A stretch of DNA of 64,000 nucleotides from DATBJJ01 sp036556425 (lineage in GTDB: Bacteria; Acidobacteriota; Vicinamibacteria; Vicinamibacterales; 2-12-FULL-66-21), in NCBI GenBank assembly GCA_036556425.1, contig DATBJJ010000040.1:1-64000 (forward strand). The letters run 5' to 3'. The notes below the pieces were generated by a model that did no database searches, was not told the origin of the DNA, and saw only the letters and a program-made list of their open reading frames with translations. Positions 40,194-46,730 of this stretch are shown piece by piece (the stretch's first letter is position 1; each line of letters begins with the position of its first letter). A program made the translations under genes and the position numbers.

Positions 40194-42032
40194 CTACGCG
40201 CTGCATTCCCCTTCCATGACCTCGGGATTGAACGGGCTGACCTCGGCGAGATCGATGAAGTCCTGCGGCTGCGCGCCGTCCGGCGTGATCTGCTCGAGAT
40301 CGGCGAGCGTCGCTTTCACCGCCGCCACTTCGACGCGGCGGAAGAAGCGGACGGCCGGCTCGTCGTCGACGCGTTGATCCAGGTACATCTGAATCAGCCG
40401 ATCGAGCGCGTCGGACGCGCGCCGCGCCGGAACTCTCGCCGCGAGCCGTCCGAACGTCGTGATGCCGTCGCCCGTGCCGCCGCCGACCATGACCATGTAG
40501 TGCGGCGCCGGCTGATCGCCGACCTTCTTCATGCTGCCCTGGAAGCCGATGCCCGCGATGTGATGCTGGCCGCAGCCGTTCGGGCACCCGCTGATCTTGA
40601 TGTCGAGGCCGGGCACGGCGTCGACGAGATCGCGGCGCTCCTGCAGATGATCGGCGAGCACCTTGCCGAGGCCGCGCGACTGCGTGACGGCGAGCTTGCA
40701 CGATTCCGCGCCGGGGCAGCTCGTCACGTCGGAGAGCGTCCCCGCGCCCGGCCGCGCGAGGCCGGCAGCAGCGATGCTTCGATAGAACTCGTGCACGTTC
40801 TCGGTACGCACCCACCTGAAGAGCAGGTTCTGATCCGACGTGATGCGCACCGTACCGTCGCCGAAGACTTCCGCCATCTCTCCTAGGAGACGCATCTGCG
40901 CCGACGTCAGATCCCCGAGCTCGGTCGCGACGATCACGATCGCGAAGCCGTGCTGCTTCTGCGGGCGCACGTTCGTGCGCGACCAGTGCAGGAATTCCTC
41001 GGAGTGCACCGTCAGCCGCGGCTGAACTTTCGGGACGATGCCGGGACCGATCACGGTCGTCGACGCGGCGCGCTCGGCGATCTCCTCGATCGGGAGAATC
41101 GCGTCCGACGGCGGCGGCGCATCCTCGATCGGCGGCGCGTCGCGATCGAATGGCAGCGCGGCGCCGGTGGCCAACGCCTCGCGTTCGCGCTCGTACTCGG
41201 CGCGGAACCCTTCCCATCCGAGCGATCGCACGAGGAACTTCAGGCGGTTCCGCTGCTTGTGCTTGTAGTCGCCGAGGCGATGGAACACGCGGATGATCCC
41301 CTCCGCGCAGTCGAACATCTGATCCGCAGGCAGGAATTCGTGCAGCACGCTGCCCGCGCGCGTCATCGTGGCCGTTCCGCCGGCGACGGTGACTTGAAAG
41401 CCGTGCACGCGTGTGCCGTCAATCGTCTCGACGCGCGCGTTCCAGCCGATGTCGTTGATGGCGGACCCGATGTGATCCGTCGTGCAGCCTTCGAACGCGA
41501 TCTTGAACTTGCGCGGCAGAGCGGCGCTCAGCGGATGCCGCAGGAGATACCGCGTCAAGGCTTCCGCGTACGGCGTGACGTCGAACGCTTCGTCCTGCGC
41601 GACGCCCGAATAGGGGCACGCCGTGATGTTCCTGACCGAATTGCCGCACGCCTCGCGCGTCGTGATGCCGGCGTCCACGAGCTCGCGCATCGCGTGCTCG
41701 ACGTCGTGCAGCTTGACGAAGTGGAACTGGATGTTCTGGCGCGTGGTGATGTGGCCGAAGCCGCGCGAATATCGTTCGCCCACGTCGGCGAGCACGTCGA
41801 GCTGCGCGCTCGACAACACGCCCTGCGGGATCTTCACGCGCAGCATCTGCGCGTCGCCGGTCTGGCGCTGGCCGTACGTGCCGCGCACGAGGCGGAACAT
41901 GCGCCACTCGTCCGGACCGATCTCGCCCGCCTCGAACTTGGCGAGCGTCGCCACGAACTCGTCGACGTCCGCTTGCTGCGCGAACGTCAACCGCGCCCGG
42001 CCAAAAGTCTCTCGATCTTGAATCATGGACAT
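40194..42032 (-). CDS. Ferredoxin-type sulfite (or nitrite) reductase, siroheme/4Fe-4S
   Basis: 612 residues with two ferredoxin-like half-domains and two NIR/SIR domains. The first half has FGHITTRQNIQFHFV, and the siroheme/[4Fe-4S] cluster ligands come late in the chain: CPGAESCKLAVTQSRG (C-x5-C) and SGCPNGCGQHHIAG (C-x3-C). It reduces sulfite to sulfide (or nitrite to ammonia) with six electrons. The neighbouring siroheme synthesis and cysteine genes favour sulfite. ATG 42032 has GGAG 6 nt upstream; an in-frame start at 42056 lies inside the repeat island. No CysJ partner is present, suggesting ferredoxin as the donor. Confidence 0.92.
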   Translation of the reverse strand: MSMIQDRETFGRARLTFAQQADVDEFVATLAKFEAGEIGPDEWRMFRLVRGTYGQRQTGDAQMLRVKIPQGVLSSAQLDVLADVGERYSRGFGHITTRQNIQFHFVKLHDVEHAMRELVDAGITTREACGNSVRNITACPYSGVAQDEAFDVTPYAEALTRYLLRHPLSAALPRKFKIAFEGCTTDHIGSAINDIGWNARVETIDGTRVHGFQVTVAGGTATMTRAGSVLHEFLPADQMFDCAEGIIRVFHRLGDYKHKQRNRLKFLVRSLGWEGFRAEYEREREALATGAALPFDRDAPPIEDAPPPSDAILPIEEIAERAASTTVIGPGIVPKVQPRLTVHSEEFLHWSRTNVRPQKQHGFAIVIVATELGDLTSAQMRLLGEMAEVFGDGTVRITSDQNLLFRWVRTENVHEFYRSIAAAGLARPGAGTLSDVTSCPGAESCKLAVTQSRGLGKVLADHLQERRDLVDAVPGLDIKISGCPNGCGQHHIAGIGFQGSMKKVGDQPAPHYMVMVGGGTGDGITTFGRLAARVPARRASDALDRLIQMYLDQRVDDEPAVRFFRRVEVAAVKATLADLEQITPDGAQPQDFIDLAEVSPFNPEVMEGECSA

Positions 42033-42044
42033 GGGTGACTCCAA

Positions 42045-42118
42045 AACGCGGATCACGCGGATGACACGGATCTCGCGGAGCGCTCCGCGTCATCCGTGAG
42101 ATCCGCGCGATCCGCGTT
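42045..42118. repeat. Loopless inverted 9-bp repeat island (ACGCGGATC) between cobA and sulfite reductase
   Basis: Two 37-bp arms (42045-42081 and 42082-42118) meet without a loop at GCGGAGC/GCTCCGC and match except for about seven bases. Each arm is built of ACGCGGATC-type units. The end of the cobA coding sequence, including its TGA stop, lies inside it, so the last 20 or so residues of CobA are repeat-encoded. The same unit occurs at 46125-46237. Confidence 0.9.
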
Positions 42119-42862
42119 CAGCGCCGCGCGAAGCTTCACGACCTCGCCGATGATCACCGTTCCCGGCGAGCCGCTCTCGGGGATCTCGAGGCCGCGATCG
42201 AGATCGCGCAGCGTCGCCGTCCACACCGCGGACTCCGGCGTCGACGCGCCGAACGCGACGGCAGCCGGCGTCAGCGCGCTCCATCCGCGCGCGATGAGCA
42301 GCCGCGCGATGCGATCCACGTGGCCAAGCCCCATCATCACGACGACCGTTGCGCTGTGCGGCGCGAGGCTTTCGAGAATCGCGCGATACGCCTCCTCGGC
42401 GTGGCCAGAGACGACGACGAAACCGGTCGAGAGGCCGCGATGCGTGACCGGAATGCCCGCGAGCGCCGCGGCTGCGACCGCCGAGCTCACGCCCGGCACG
42501 ATCTCGAAACGAATGCCGGCCGCCGCGAGCGCGAGCGCTTCTTCGCCGCCGCGCCCGAACACGAAGGGATCGCCGCCTTTGAGGCGCACGACTTGTCGTC
42601 CGCGCCGCGCCGCGCGAATCATCAGCCAGTTGATGAATTCCTGACGGACTTGCGGACGGCCCGCGCGCTTGCCGACGAACACACGCTGCGCCGTGGGCGC
42701 CAGCTCCAGCGCGCCGGGATCGACGAGCGCGTCGTACAGCACCACGTCCGCCTCGGCGAGCCGCCGCGCCGCTTTGCGCGTCAGCAGATCGAGATCGCCG
42801 GGGCCCGCGCCCACGAGCGAAACGAAACCGACAGAGTGATGAGGGCTCATGTCAGATGCCAC
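42053..42862 (-). CDS. cobA: Uroporphyrinogen-III C-methyltransferase (SUMT)
   Basis: 269 residues. Tetrapyrrole methylase motifs: VSLVGAGPGDLDLLTRKAARRL at the N-terminus, VVRLKGGDPFVFGRGGEE, FEIVPGVSSAVAAAALAGIPVTHRGLS and VVVMMGLGHVDRIAR. It methylates uroporphyrinogen III twice with SAM to make precorrin-2, the first committed step to siroheme. The enzyme proper ends near VVKLRAAL; the last 20 residues (Asp/Arg/Ser-rich) are encoded by the repeat island at 42045-42118. ATG 42862 overlaps the upstream gene's end; ATG 42850 is an alternative. Feeds siroheme to the sulfite reductase. Confidence 0.93.
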   Translation of the reverse strand: MASDMSPHHSVGFVSLVGAGPGDLDLLTRKAARRLAEADVVLYDALVDPGALELAPTAQRVFVGKRAGRPQVRQEFINWLMIRAARRGRQVVRLKGGDPFVFGRGGEEALALAAAGIRFEIVPGVSSAVAAAALAGIPVTHRGLSTGFVVVSGHAEEAYRAILESLAPHSATVVVMMGLGHVDRIARLLIARGWSALTPAAVAFGASTPESAVWTATLRDLDRGLEIPESGSPGTVIIGEVVKLRAALNADRADLTDDAERSARSVSSA

Positions 42863-43508
42863 TGAAGTTTCCAGCTTCCAGCTTCCCGCTTCCAGGAGGC
42901 TCCAGCCTCCCCGGATCCCTAGCTGGGAGCTTGGAGCTGGAGGCTGGAAGCTTCGCGTACAGGCTGTTCAGCGCCTCGAGCAGCAGCGGCCGGCGCGCCG
43001 CCATCGGCACCCGCGACGCGAGCCATTCGCGCCGCGCCTCTTTCGCCGTCGCCATCCACTGATCGAGGTCGTCGGGCAGCAGCGTCTCGAGCGCCTCGCG
43101 CATCAAGCCCGCGAGCGCCGGCGCTTCACCGTCCGTCGACAGCGCGATCGTGACGCCCGCGCGCTGAACGATCGCCCCCATGTAGGCGCTGGCGTTCTCG
43201 AGATCGTCGACCGCGTTCACGAACAGCCCGCGGGCGTCCGCTTCCCGCGACACGGCCCGGTTCACCTCGGGCGGCGCGGCCGCGACGACGTACCACGCGC
43301 CGTCGAGATCGCCCGTCTCGAATGGCCGCCGCGCGATCTCGATCCGGTCCGCGAGCACCGCGATCTCGGTCACGATCTGCGGAGCCACGACCGTGACCCG
43401 CGCGCCGGCGTCGAGCAGGGCGCCGAGCTTCGACGCCGCGACCGGCCCGCCGCCGACCACCAGCACGCGCCGGCCCCCGAGCTTCAAGAACACCGGAAAA
43501 ACGGCCAT
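42852..43508 (-). CDS. Precorrin-2 dehydrogenase / sirohydrochlorin ferrochelatase (CysG N-terminal type)
   Basis: 218 residues, the Met8p/CysG-N type: MAVFPVFLKLGGRRVLVVGGGPVAASKLGALLDAGARVTVVAP is the NAD-binding start; ISRRPF-like (IARRPFETGDLDGAWYVVAA), VNAVDDLENASAYMGAIVQRAGVTIALSTDGEAPALAGLMRE follow. It converts precorrin-2 to sirohydrochlorin and inserts iron, making siroheme. ATG 43508 is preceded by GAGGTG at 5 nt. The C-terminal 30 residues (from about KLPASSSKLPARDPGRLEPP) are encoded by the repeat island at 42865-42954 and are not part of the family. First structural gene after the attenuator. Confidence 0.92.
   Translation of the reverse strand: MAVFPVFLKLGGRRVLVVGGGPVAASKLGALLDAGARVTVVAPQIVTEIAVLADRIEIARRPFETGDLDGAWYVVAAAPPEVNRAVSREADARGLFVNAVDDLENASAYMGAIVQRAGVTIALSTDGEAPALAGLMREALETLLPDDLDQWMATAKEARREWLASRVPMAARRPLLLEALNSLYAKLPASSSKLPARDPGRLEPPGSGKLEAGNFSGI
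42865..42954. repeat. Inverted 7-bp repeat island (CTTCCAG / CTGGAAG) in a gene end
   Basis: Left: TTCCAGC, TTCCAGC, TTCCCGC, TTCCAGG units; right: GGGAGCT, TGGAGCT, GGAGGCT, GGAAGCT units, the reverse complement. The array lies inside the 3' end of the precorrin-2 dehydrogenase gene and is translated as a Pro/Lys/Ser tail. The TGA stop (42852-42854) comes just past its left end. Confidence 0.88.
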
Positions 43509-43517
43509 GCTCACCTC

Positions 43518-43539
43518 GCTTCCGGCTGACGCCGGAAGC
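43518..43539 (-). other. Hairpin just upstream of the first sulfur-operon ribosome binding site
   Basis: GCTTCCGGC-GTCA-GCCGGAAGC on the minus strand: a perfect 9-bp stem with a 4-nt loop, ending 3 nt before the GAGGTG ribosome binding site of the 43508 start. It lies downstream of the terminator, so it is present only in read-through mRNA and could stabilise it. Confidence 0.55.
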
Positions 43540-43555
43540 CACAAAACCCCGATTG

Positions 43556-43594
43556 AAAAACAAAAAGCCCGGAGGCCTGTGGGCCTACCGGGCT
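43556..43594 (-). terminator. Intrinsic terminator (attenuator) of the sulfur operon leader
   Basis: On the minus strand AGCCCGG-T-AGGCC, loop CACA, GGCCT-CCGGGCT, then TTTTGTTTTT: a 12-bp GC stem with one bulge followed by a U-run. It sits between the Cys-rich leader peptide and the first structural gene, about 48 nt before its ATG. The 3' arm (43571-43579) can pair instead with the leader segment 43671-43679 (nine consecutive pairs, one G-U), a mutually exclusive antiterminator. Confidence 0.85.
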
Positions 43595-43628
43595 GGTTCC
43601 TGTTATTACGTCGATGACTGAGCTTTTC

Positions 43629-43733
43629 CTAAGTTTTCAGCATCGTCTTGGTGCGCAGAAACACGGCCGTCAGGCCCCCCGGGTCAGCCGGGCGACAACA
43701 TGCGCAGGTGCAACAGACGGCGGCGAAATTCAC
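43629..43733 (-). CDS. Cysteine-rich leader peptide of the sulfur assimilation operon
   Basis: 34 residues from GTG at 43733 to TAG at 43629. Codons 7-13 (43715-43695) read Cys-Cys-Thr-Cys-Ala-Cys-Cys, five Cys in seven codons, in a region where no other protein is encoded. The GTG is the predicted transcription start of the TTGACA promoter just upstream, so it would be translated as a leaderless ORF. A stalled ribosome on the Cys codons leaves segment 43671-43679 free to form the antiterminator; a ribosome reaching the stop covers or passes it and the terminator at 43566-43594 forms. This is the classical logic of amino-acid attenuation, here sensing charged tRNA-Cys. Cys-rich leader ORFs are known upstream of sulfur operons in mycobacteria; the homology, if any, is not known. 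Confidence 0.8.
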   Translation of the reverse strand: MNFAAVCCTCACCRPADPGGLTAVFLRTKTMLKT

Positions 43734-43740
43734 AAACCTC

Positions 43741-43769
43741 AGACTAGCGGTTGGTTGCCCTAGTGTCAA
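43741..43769 (-). promoter_or_regulatory. Promoter of the sulfur assimilation operon
   Basis: Minus strand: perfect TTGACA (43769-43764), 17-bp spacer, TAGTCT (43746-43741). The expected start is at 43733-43734, on the GTG of the leader peptide. It lies between the leader and the 8-bp repeat array at the end of the upstream porin-like gene. Confidence 0.7.
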
Positions 43770-43775
43770 GTTTCA

Positions 43776-43849
43776 CAGGGTTCACGGGTTCACGGGTTCA
43801 TGGGTTCACGGGTTCATGGGTTCAAGGGTTCAAGGGTTCAAGGGTTCAG
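43776..43849. repeat. 8-bp tandem repeat (AGGGTTCA = TGAACCCT reversed)
   Basis: Nine units of GGGTTCA followed by C, T, A or G. Read on the minus strand the first unit, TGAACCCT, supplies the TGA stop of the porin-like gene (43848-43846). The same unit, in the opposite orientation, ends the ABC ATPase gene at 421. No inverted arm. Confidence 0.9.
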
Positions 43850-44709
43850 TAAATCACTCCGATCCCAAACGTTGCCACGACCTTGCCGCTGTCCCCGTTG
43901 TTGAAGAGCTTCGGCGTGTCGCCGAACGCATACACGTCGAGGCCGCCCTTGATCGCCCAGCCGCCGAACTTGTTCGTCGGGCTCGTGACCGGGACCGTGA
44001 GCAAGCCGCCCACCTGGAAGTATCCGAACTTCGAGTCGCCGTCGGGCCCTTCGTAATAGTCCTTCAGGCTCAAGCCGATCTTGGTCGGCACGCTGATCGT
44101 CGCTTTGCCGCCGGCGATCGGCCAGCTCGGTCCGACACCCAGCTCGAGATACGTTCCCTCGTTCGATCCGCCGTCCGCTTGACCGTCCAGCTCGAACGCC
44201 AGGAGACCGTACGGCGAGAGCCAATGCGCCTTCGACAACTTGAAGCCGAGCTCGTGCACCGTGTTGAAGCTGCCGTTCGGGCTCGTGTACGCGGTGTAGG
44301 TGGTGCCGAGCGAGATACCGTGCGCGAATCCGAGGCCGAAGCTCGCGTAGAAATCTTCTTCGTAGTGCAGCTTTTCCCTCGGACCCGCCGTGCCCGACGA
44401 TCCGGTCATCAGCGAATTCCAGATGCCGAAGTTGACCGTCGCGCTCTTGACGCCTCCCTCGCCGGAAAAAACCGAGATGCCGCTGTCGCCATAGGGGAAG
44501 AGCGTGACCTTCGAGTCGGCCTCCTGCACGAGGCCGCGGAACACGTACTTGGACGGCACGTCGAAGCCGCCCGTGAACGTGACCGCGCCCGTGTTCGGAT
44601 CGTTCGCGGCGGGCTGGGCGGACGCGGTCGCCGTCATCAACAGCGCCGCCGCGCACGTGGCCGCGGCCACTCGCGCCCATGTGGATACACCAATACTGAT
44701 CTTGGTCAT
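43846..44709 (-). CDS. Outer-membrane porin-like protein (TorF-like)
   Basis: 287 residues with a signal peptide (AAATCAAALLMTATASAQ). The start resembles the TorF-type porin domain (VTFTGGFDVPSKYVFRGLVQ), followed by alternating strands of a beta-barrel (FYASFGLGFAHGISLGTTYTAY, WLSPYGLLAFELDGQ, VPTKIGLSLKDYYE) and a C-terminal aromatic GVIY. Probably an outer-membrane channel; it stands just downstream of amtB on the same strand, so a role in nitrogen compound uptake is possible but unproven. ATG 44709 follows AAGAGG by 5 nt; the longer frame to 44814 is repeat-encoded. Confidence 0.78.
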   Translation of the reverse strand: MTKISIGVSTWARVAAATCAAALLMTATASAQPAANDPNTGAVTFTGGFDVPSKYVFRGLVQEADSKVTLFPYGDSGISVFSGEGGVKSATVNFGIWNSLMTGSSGTAGPREKLHYEEDFYASFGLGFAHGISLGTTYTAYTSPNGSFNTVHELGFKLSKAHWLSPYGLLAFELDGQADGGSNEGTYLELGVGPSWPIAGGKATISVPTKIGLSLKDYYEGPDGDSKFGYFQVGGLLTVPVTSPTNKFGGWAIKGGLDVYAFGDTPKLFNNGDSGKVVATFGIGVIY

Positions 44710-44735
44710 TGGAACCTCTTTTCTTCGAAGTACTG

Positions 44736-44818
44736 CGGTTCCAGGTTCCGGGTTGCGGGTGCCAGGTTCAGGTCTCGCGTGCGAGCCCGAACCCGGCACC
44801 CAGGAACCCGGCACCCGG
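44736..44818. repeat. Inverted 7-bp repeat island (GGTTCCG / CGGAACC type) after amtB
   Basis: Left: ggttcca, ggttccg, ggttgcg, ggtgcca, ggttcag. Right (44786-44818): reverse-complement units, cccggcacccaggaaccc. It starts about 8 nt past the amtB stop on the minus strand and lies in the 5' region of the porin-like gene. Confidence 0.85.
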
Positions 44819-44825
44819 ATGAAAG

Positions 44826-46109
44826 TCAGGATGCCGAAGGAACAGGCGCCTTCACATATCCGGGCGCCGCGTCGGAGGGCGCGTCCGCGTCGAACGAAGT
44901 CATGCCGCGCTCGTGGATGTACGCTTCCTCGCCGTGCTGCGTGACGTCGAGCCCGGCGGTCTCGTCGCTCGCGTCGGCGCGGAGCGGAATCACGAGGCCA
45001 ACCAGTTTCAACAACGCGAAGCTCACGACGCCGCTGTAGACGATCGCCGCGGCGACCGCCGTGGCCTGAATGCCAAGCTGCGCGGGATTGCCGAAGAGAA
45101 GGCCGTCCGCGACGCCGTTCAGACCCTTCTGCGCGAACACGCCCGTGAGGAGCGCGCCCACCGTGCCGCCGACGCCGTGCGCGGCGACGACGTCGAGCGA
45201 GTCATCGAGCTGCGTCTTCGCGCGATAGACGAGCGCGAAGTAGCTCGGGATTGCCGCGAGACCGCCGAGCGCGATCGCGCTCATCGGACCGACGAATCCG
45301 GCAGCCGGCGTGATCGCGACGAGGCCGACGACGATCGCCGTCGCGGCGCCGACGGCCGTCGACCTCTGCTGACGGACGAGATCGAGCAGCGTCCACACGA
45401 CGAGCGTTCCGGCCGGCGCGAGCATCGTCGTGGTGAACGCGAGCGCCGCGATGCCGTTGGCGGCAAGCGCGCTGCCCGCGTTGAATCCGAACCATCCGAA
45501 CCACAGGACGCCGGCGCCGAGCAGCGTGAACGGCACGTTGTGCGGCAGCAGGCCGGACGATGGATAGTCCCTGCGCTTGCCGACGCAGAGCGCGGCCACG
45601 AGCGCGGCGACGCCGGCGTTCACGTGCACGACCGTGCCGCCCGCGAAGTCGAGCGCGCCCATGTCCGCGAGCCAGCCGCCGCCCCACACCCAGTGGCAGA
45701 TCGGGCTATAGACGAAGATCGCCCAGAGCGAGATGAACGTGACGTAGGCGGTGAAGCGCATGCGCTCGACGATGGCGCCGGAGATCAGCGCGGCGGTGAT
45801 GATCGCGAACGTGCCCTGGAAGCACATGAAGAGCAGGTGCGGGATCGTGCCCTGCTCGGAGAGGCCGACGCCGTTCAGGAACAGCCGCGACGTATCGCCA
45901 ATCCAGTTGTTCCCCGGCGCGAACGCCAACGAATATCCGATGGCGGCCCAGAGCACGCTCACGAACCCGAGGGAGATGAAACTCATCATCATCGTGTTCA
46001 AGGCGTTCTTGGAGCGGACGAGCCCTCCGTAGAAGAACGCGAGCGCGGGCGTCATCAACAGCACCAGGGCAGTCGCGACTAGCATCCATGCAGTGTCGGC
46101 TTGGTTCAT
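44826..46109 (-). CDS. amtB: Ammonium transporter AmtB
   Basis: 427 residues with the eleven-helix Amt fold; short N-terminus, so there is no signal peptide. ALAFFYGGLVRSKNALNTMMMSF, CHWVWGGGWLADMGALDFAGGTVVHVNAGVAALVAAL and DVVAAHGVGGTVGALLTGVFA contain the family motifs, including the pore-lining His of HVNAG and AHGVGG. Mediates ammonium uptake across the inner membrane and is blocked by GlnK; glnK is the gene upstream, separated by 291 nt with a repeat island. The C-terminal tail (GLDVTQHGEEAYIHERG) is the GlnK-interacting type. The last 15 residues (DADAPSDAAPGYVKAPVPSAS) are variable. Confidence 0.96.
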   Translation of the reverse strand: MNQADTAWMLVATALVLLMTPALAFFYGGLVRSKNALNTMMMSFISLGFVSVLWAAIGYSLAFAPGNNWIGDTSRLFLNGVGLSEQGTIPHLLFMCFQGTFAIITAALISGAIVERMRFTAYVTFISLWAIFVYSPICHWVWGGGWLADMGALDFAGGTVVHVNAGVAALVAALCVGKRRDYPSSGLLPHNVPFTLLGAGVLWFGWFGFNAGSALAANGIAALAFTTTMLAPAGTLVVWTLLDLVRQQRSTAVGAATAIVVGLVAITPAAGFVGPMSAIALGGLAAIPSYFALVYRAKTQLDDSLDVVAAHGVGGTVGALLTGVFAQKGLNGVADGLLFGNPAQLGIQATAVAAAIVYSGVVSFALLKLVGLVIPLRADASDETAGLDVTQHGEEAYIHERGMTSFDADAPSDAAPGYVKAPVPSAS

Positions 46110-46124
46110 GTCCTCATCCCCTTT

Positions 46125-46237
46125 GACGCGGATTCCGCGGAGTACCCGCGGATTACGCGGATAAAATACGGACGCATATGAGGCGGGTGGCGTCTTTCCG
46201 ATCCGCGTGATCCGCCGTCATCCGTGTGATCCGTGTC
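46125..46237. repeat. Inverted 9-bp repeat island (ACGCGGAT / ATCCGCGT) between glnK and amtB
   Basis: Left arm 46125-46162 and right arm 46199-46237 are built from the same 9-bp unit as the island at 42045-42118, in inverted order with a 36-nt centre. Unlike the others it is not directly after a stop codon but in the 5' region of amtB. The rest of the 46110-46400 gap holds no supported ORF. Confidence 0.85.
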
Positions 46238-46400
46238 TATCAAGATCAGCGCCACCGCCGCGGCGCGCCGAGGGGGCGCGAGGATCCAGCGGTTTTCTTC
46301 GGAATTCACCGCGGACGCGCCGCCGGCGCCGGCCGGCGGCGGGGAGGATTGCTACATTTTTGTCGCCAAAAAAGGCTGGCCCTACATCGTTGTGCAAGCG

Positions 46401-46730
46401 TCAGGCGTCCTTCTCGCCGGTGCGGATGTTGTAGCCGTGCTCGACCGGCAGCACGAACACGCGGCCGTCGCCGATCTCGCCCGTTCGCGCCGCGCGAATC
46501 ACCGCCTGAATCACTTCGTCCACGACGTTGTCCGGCACGACGACCTCGATCTCCACCTTCGGCAGGAGCGTCACGCTGTATTCCTTCCCGCGGTACACGG
46601 CGGTATGCCCCTTCTGACGCCCATGGCCGCGGACGTCGGTCACCGTCATGCCCGCGATCTTCAACTTCTCCAGCGCAGCGCGCACGTCGTCCACCTTGTC
46701 CGGCCGGACGATGCTCTTAACGAGCTTCAT
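46401..46730 (-). CDS. glnK: Nitrogen regulatory protein PII (GlnK)
   Basis: 109 residues. The trimeric signalling protein senses 2-oxoglutarate, ATP and ADP. The T-loop Tyr51 (GHTAVYRGKEY) is the uridylylation site for GlnD; the B-loop TGEIGDGRVFVLPVE and C-loop ends are normal. It regulates AmtB and, in other bacteria, glutamine synthetase and transcription. The ATG overlaps the glnD stop by 14 nt, so it is coupled to the uridylyltransferase. Confidence 0.96.
   Translation of the reverse strand: MKLVKSIVRPDKVDDVRAALEKLKIAGMTVTDVRGHGRQKGHTAVYRGKEYSVTLLPKVEIEVVVPDNVVDEVIQAVIRAARTGEIGDGRVFVLPVEHGYNIRTGEKDA

Noticed and set aside
43648..45039. 463-codon plus-strand ORF over the porin-like gene
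   Set aside because: Antisense to a gene with a signal peptide, barrel strands and ribosome binding site; its N-terminus is the GGGTTCA repeat translated.
46238..46400. Sigma54 (-24/-12) promoter before amtB
   Set aside because: A TGGCG...TAGCA string is present on the minus strand, but the distance between the GG and GC elements is 13 nt instead of 10.
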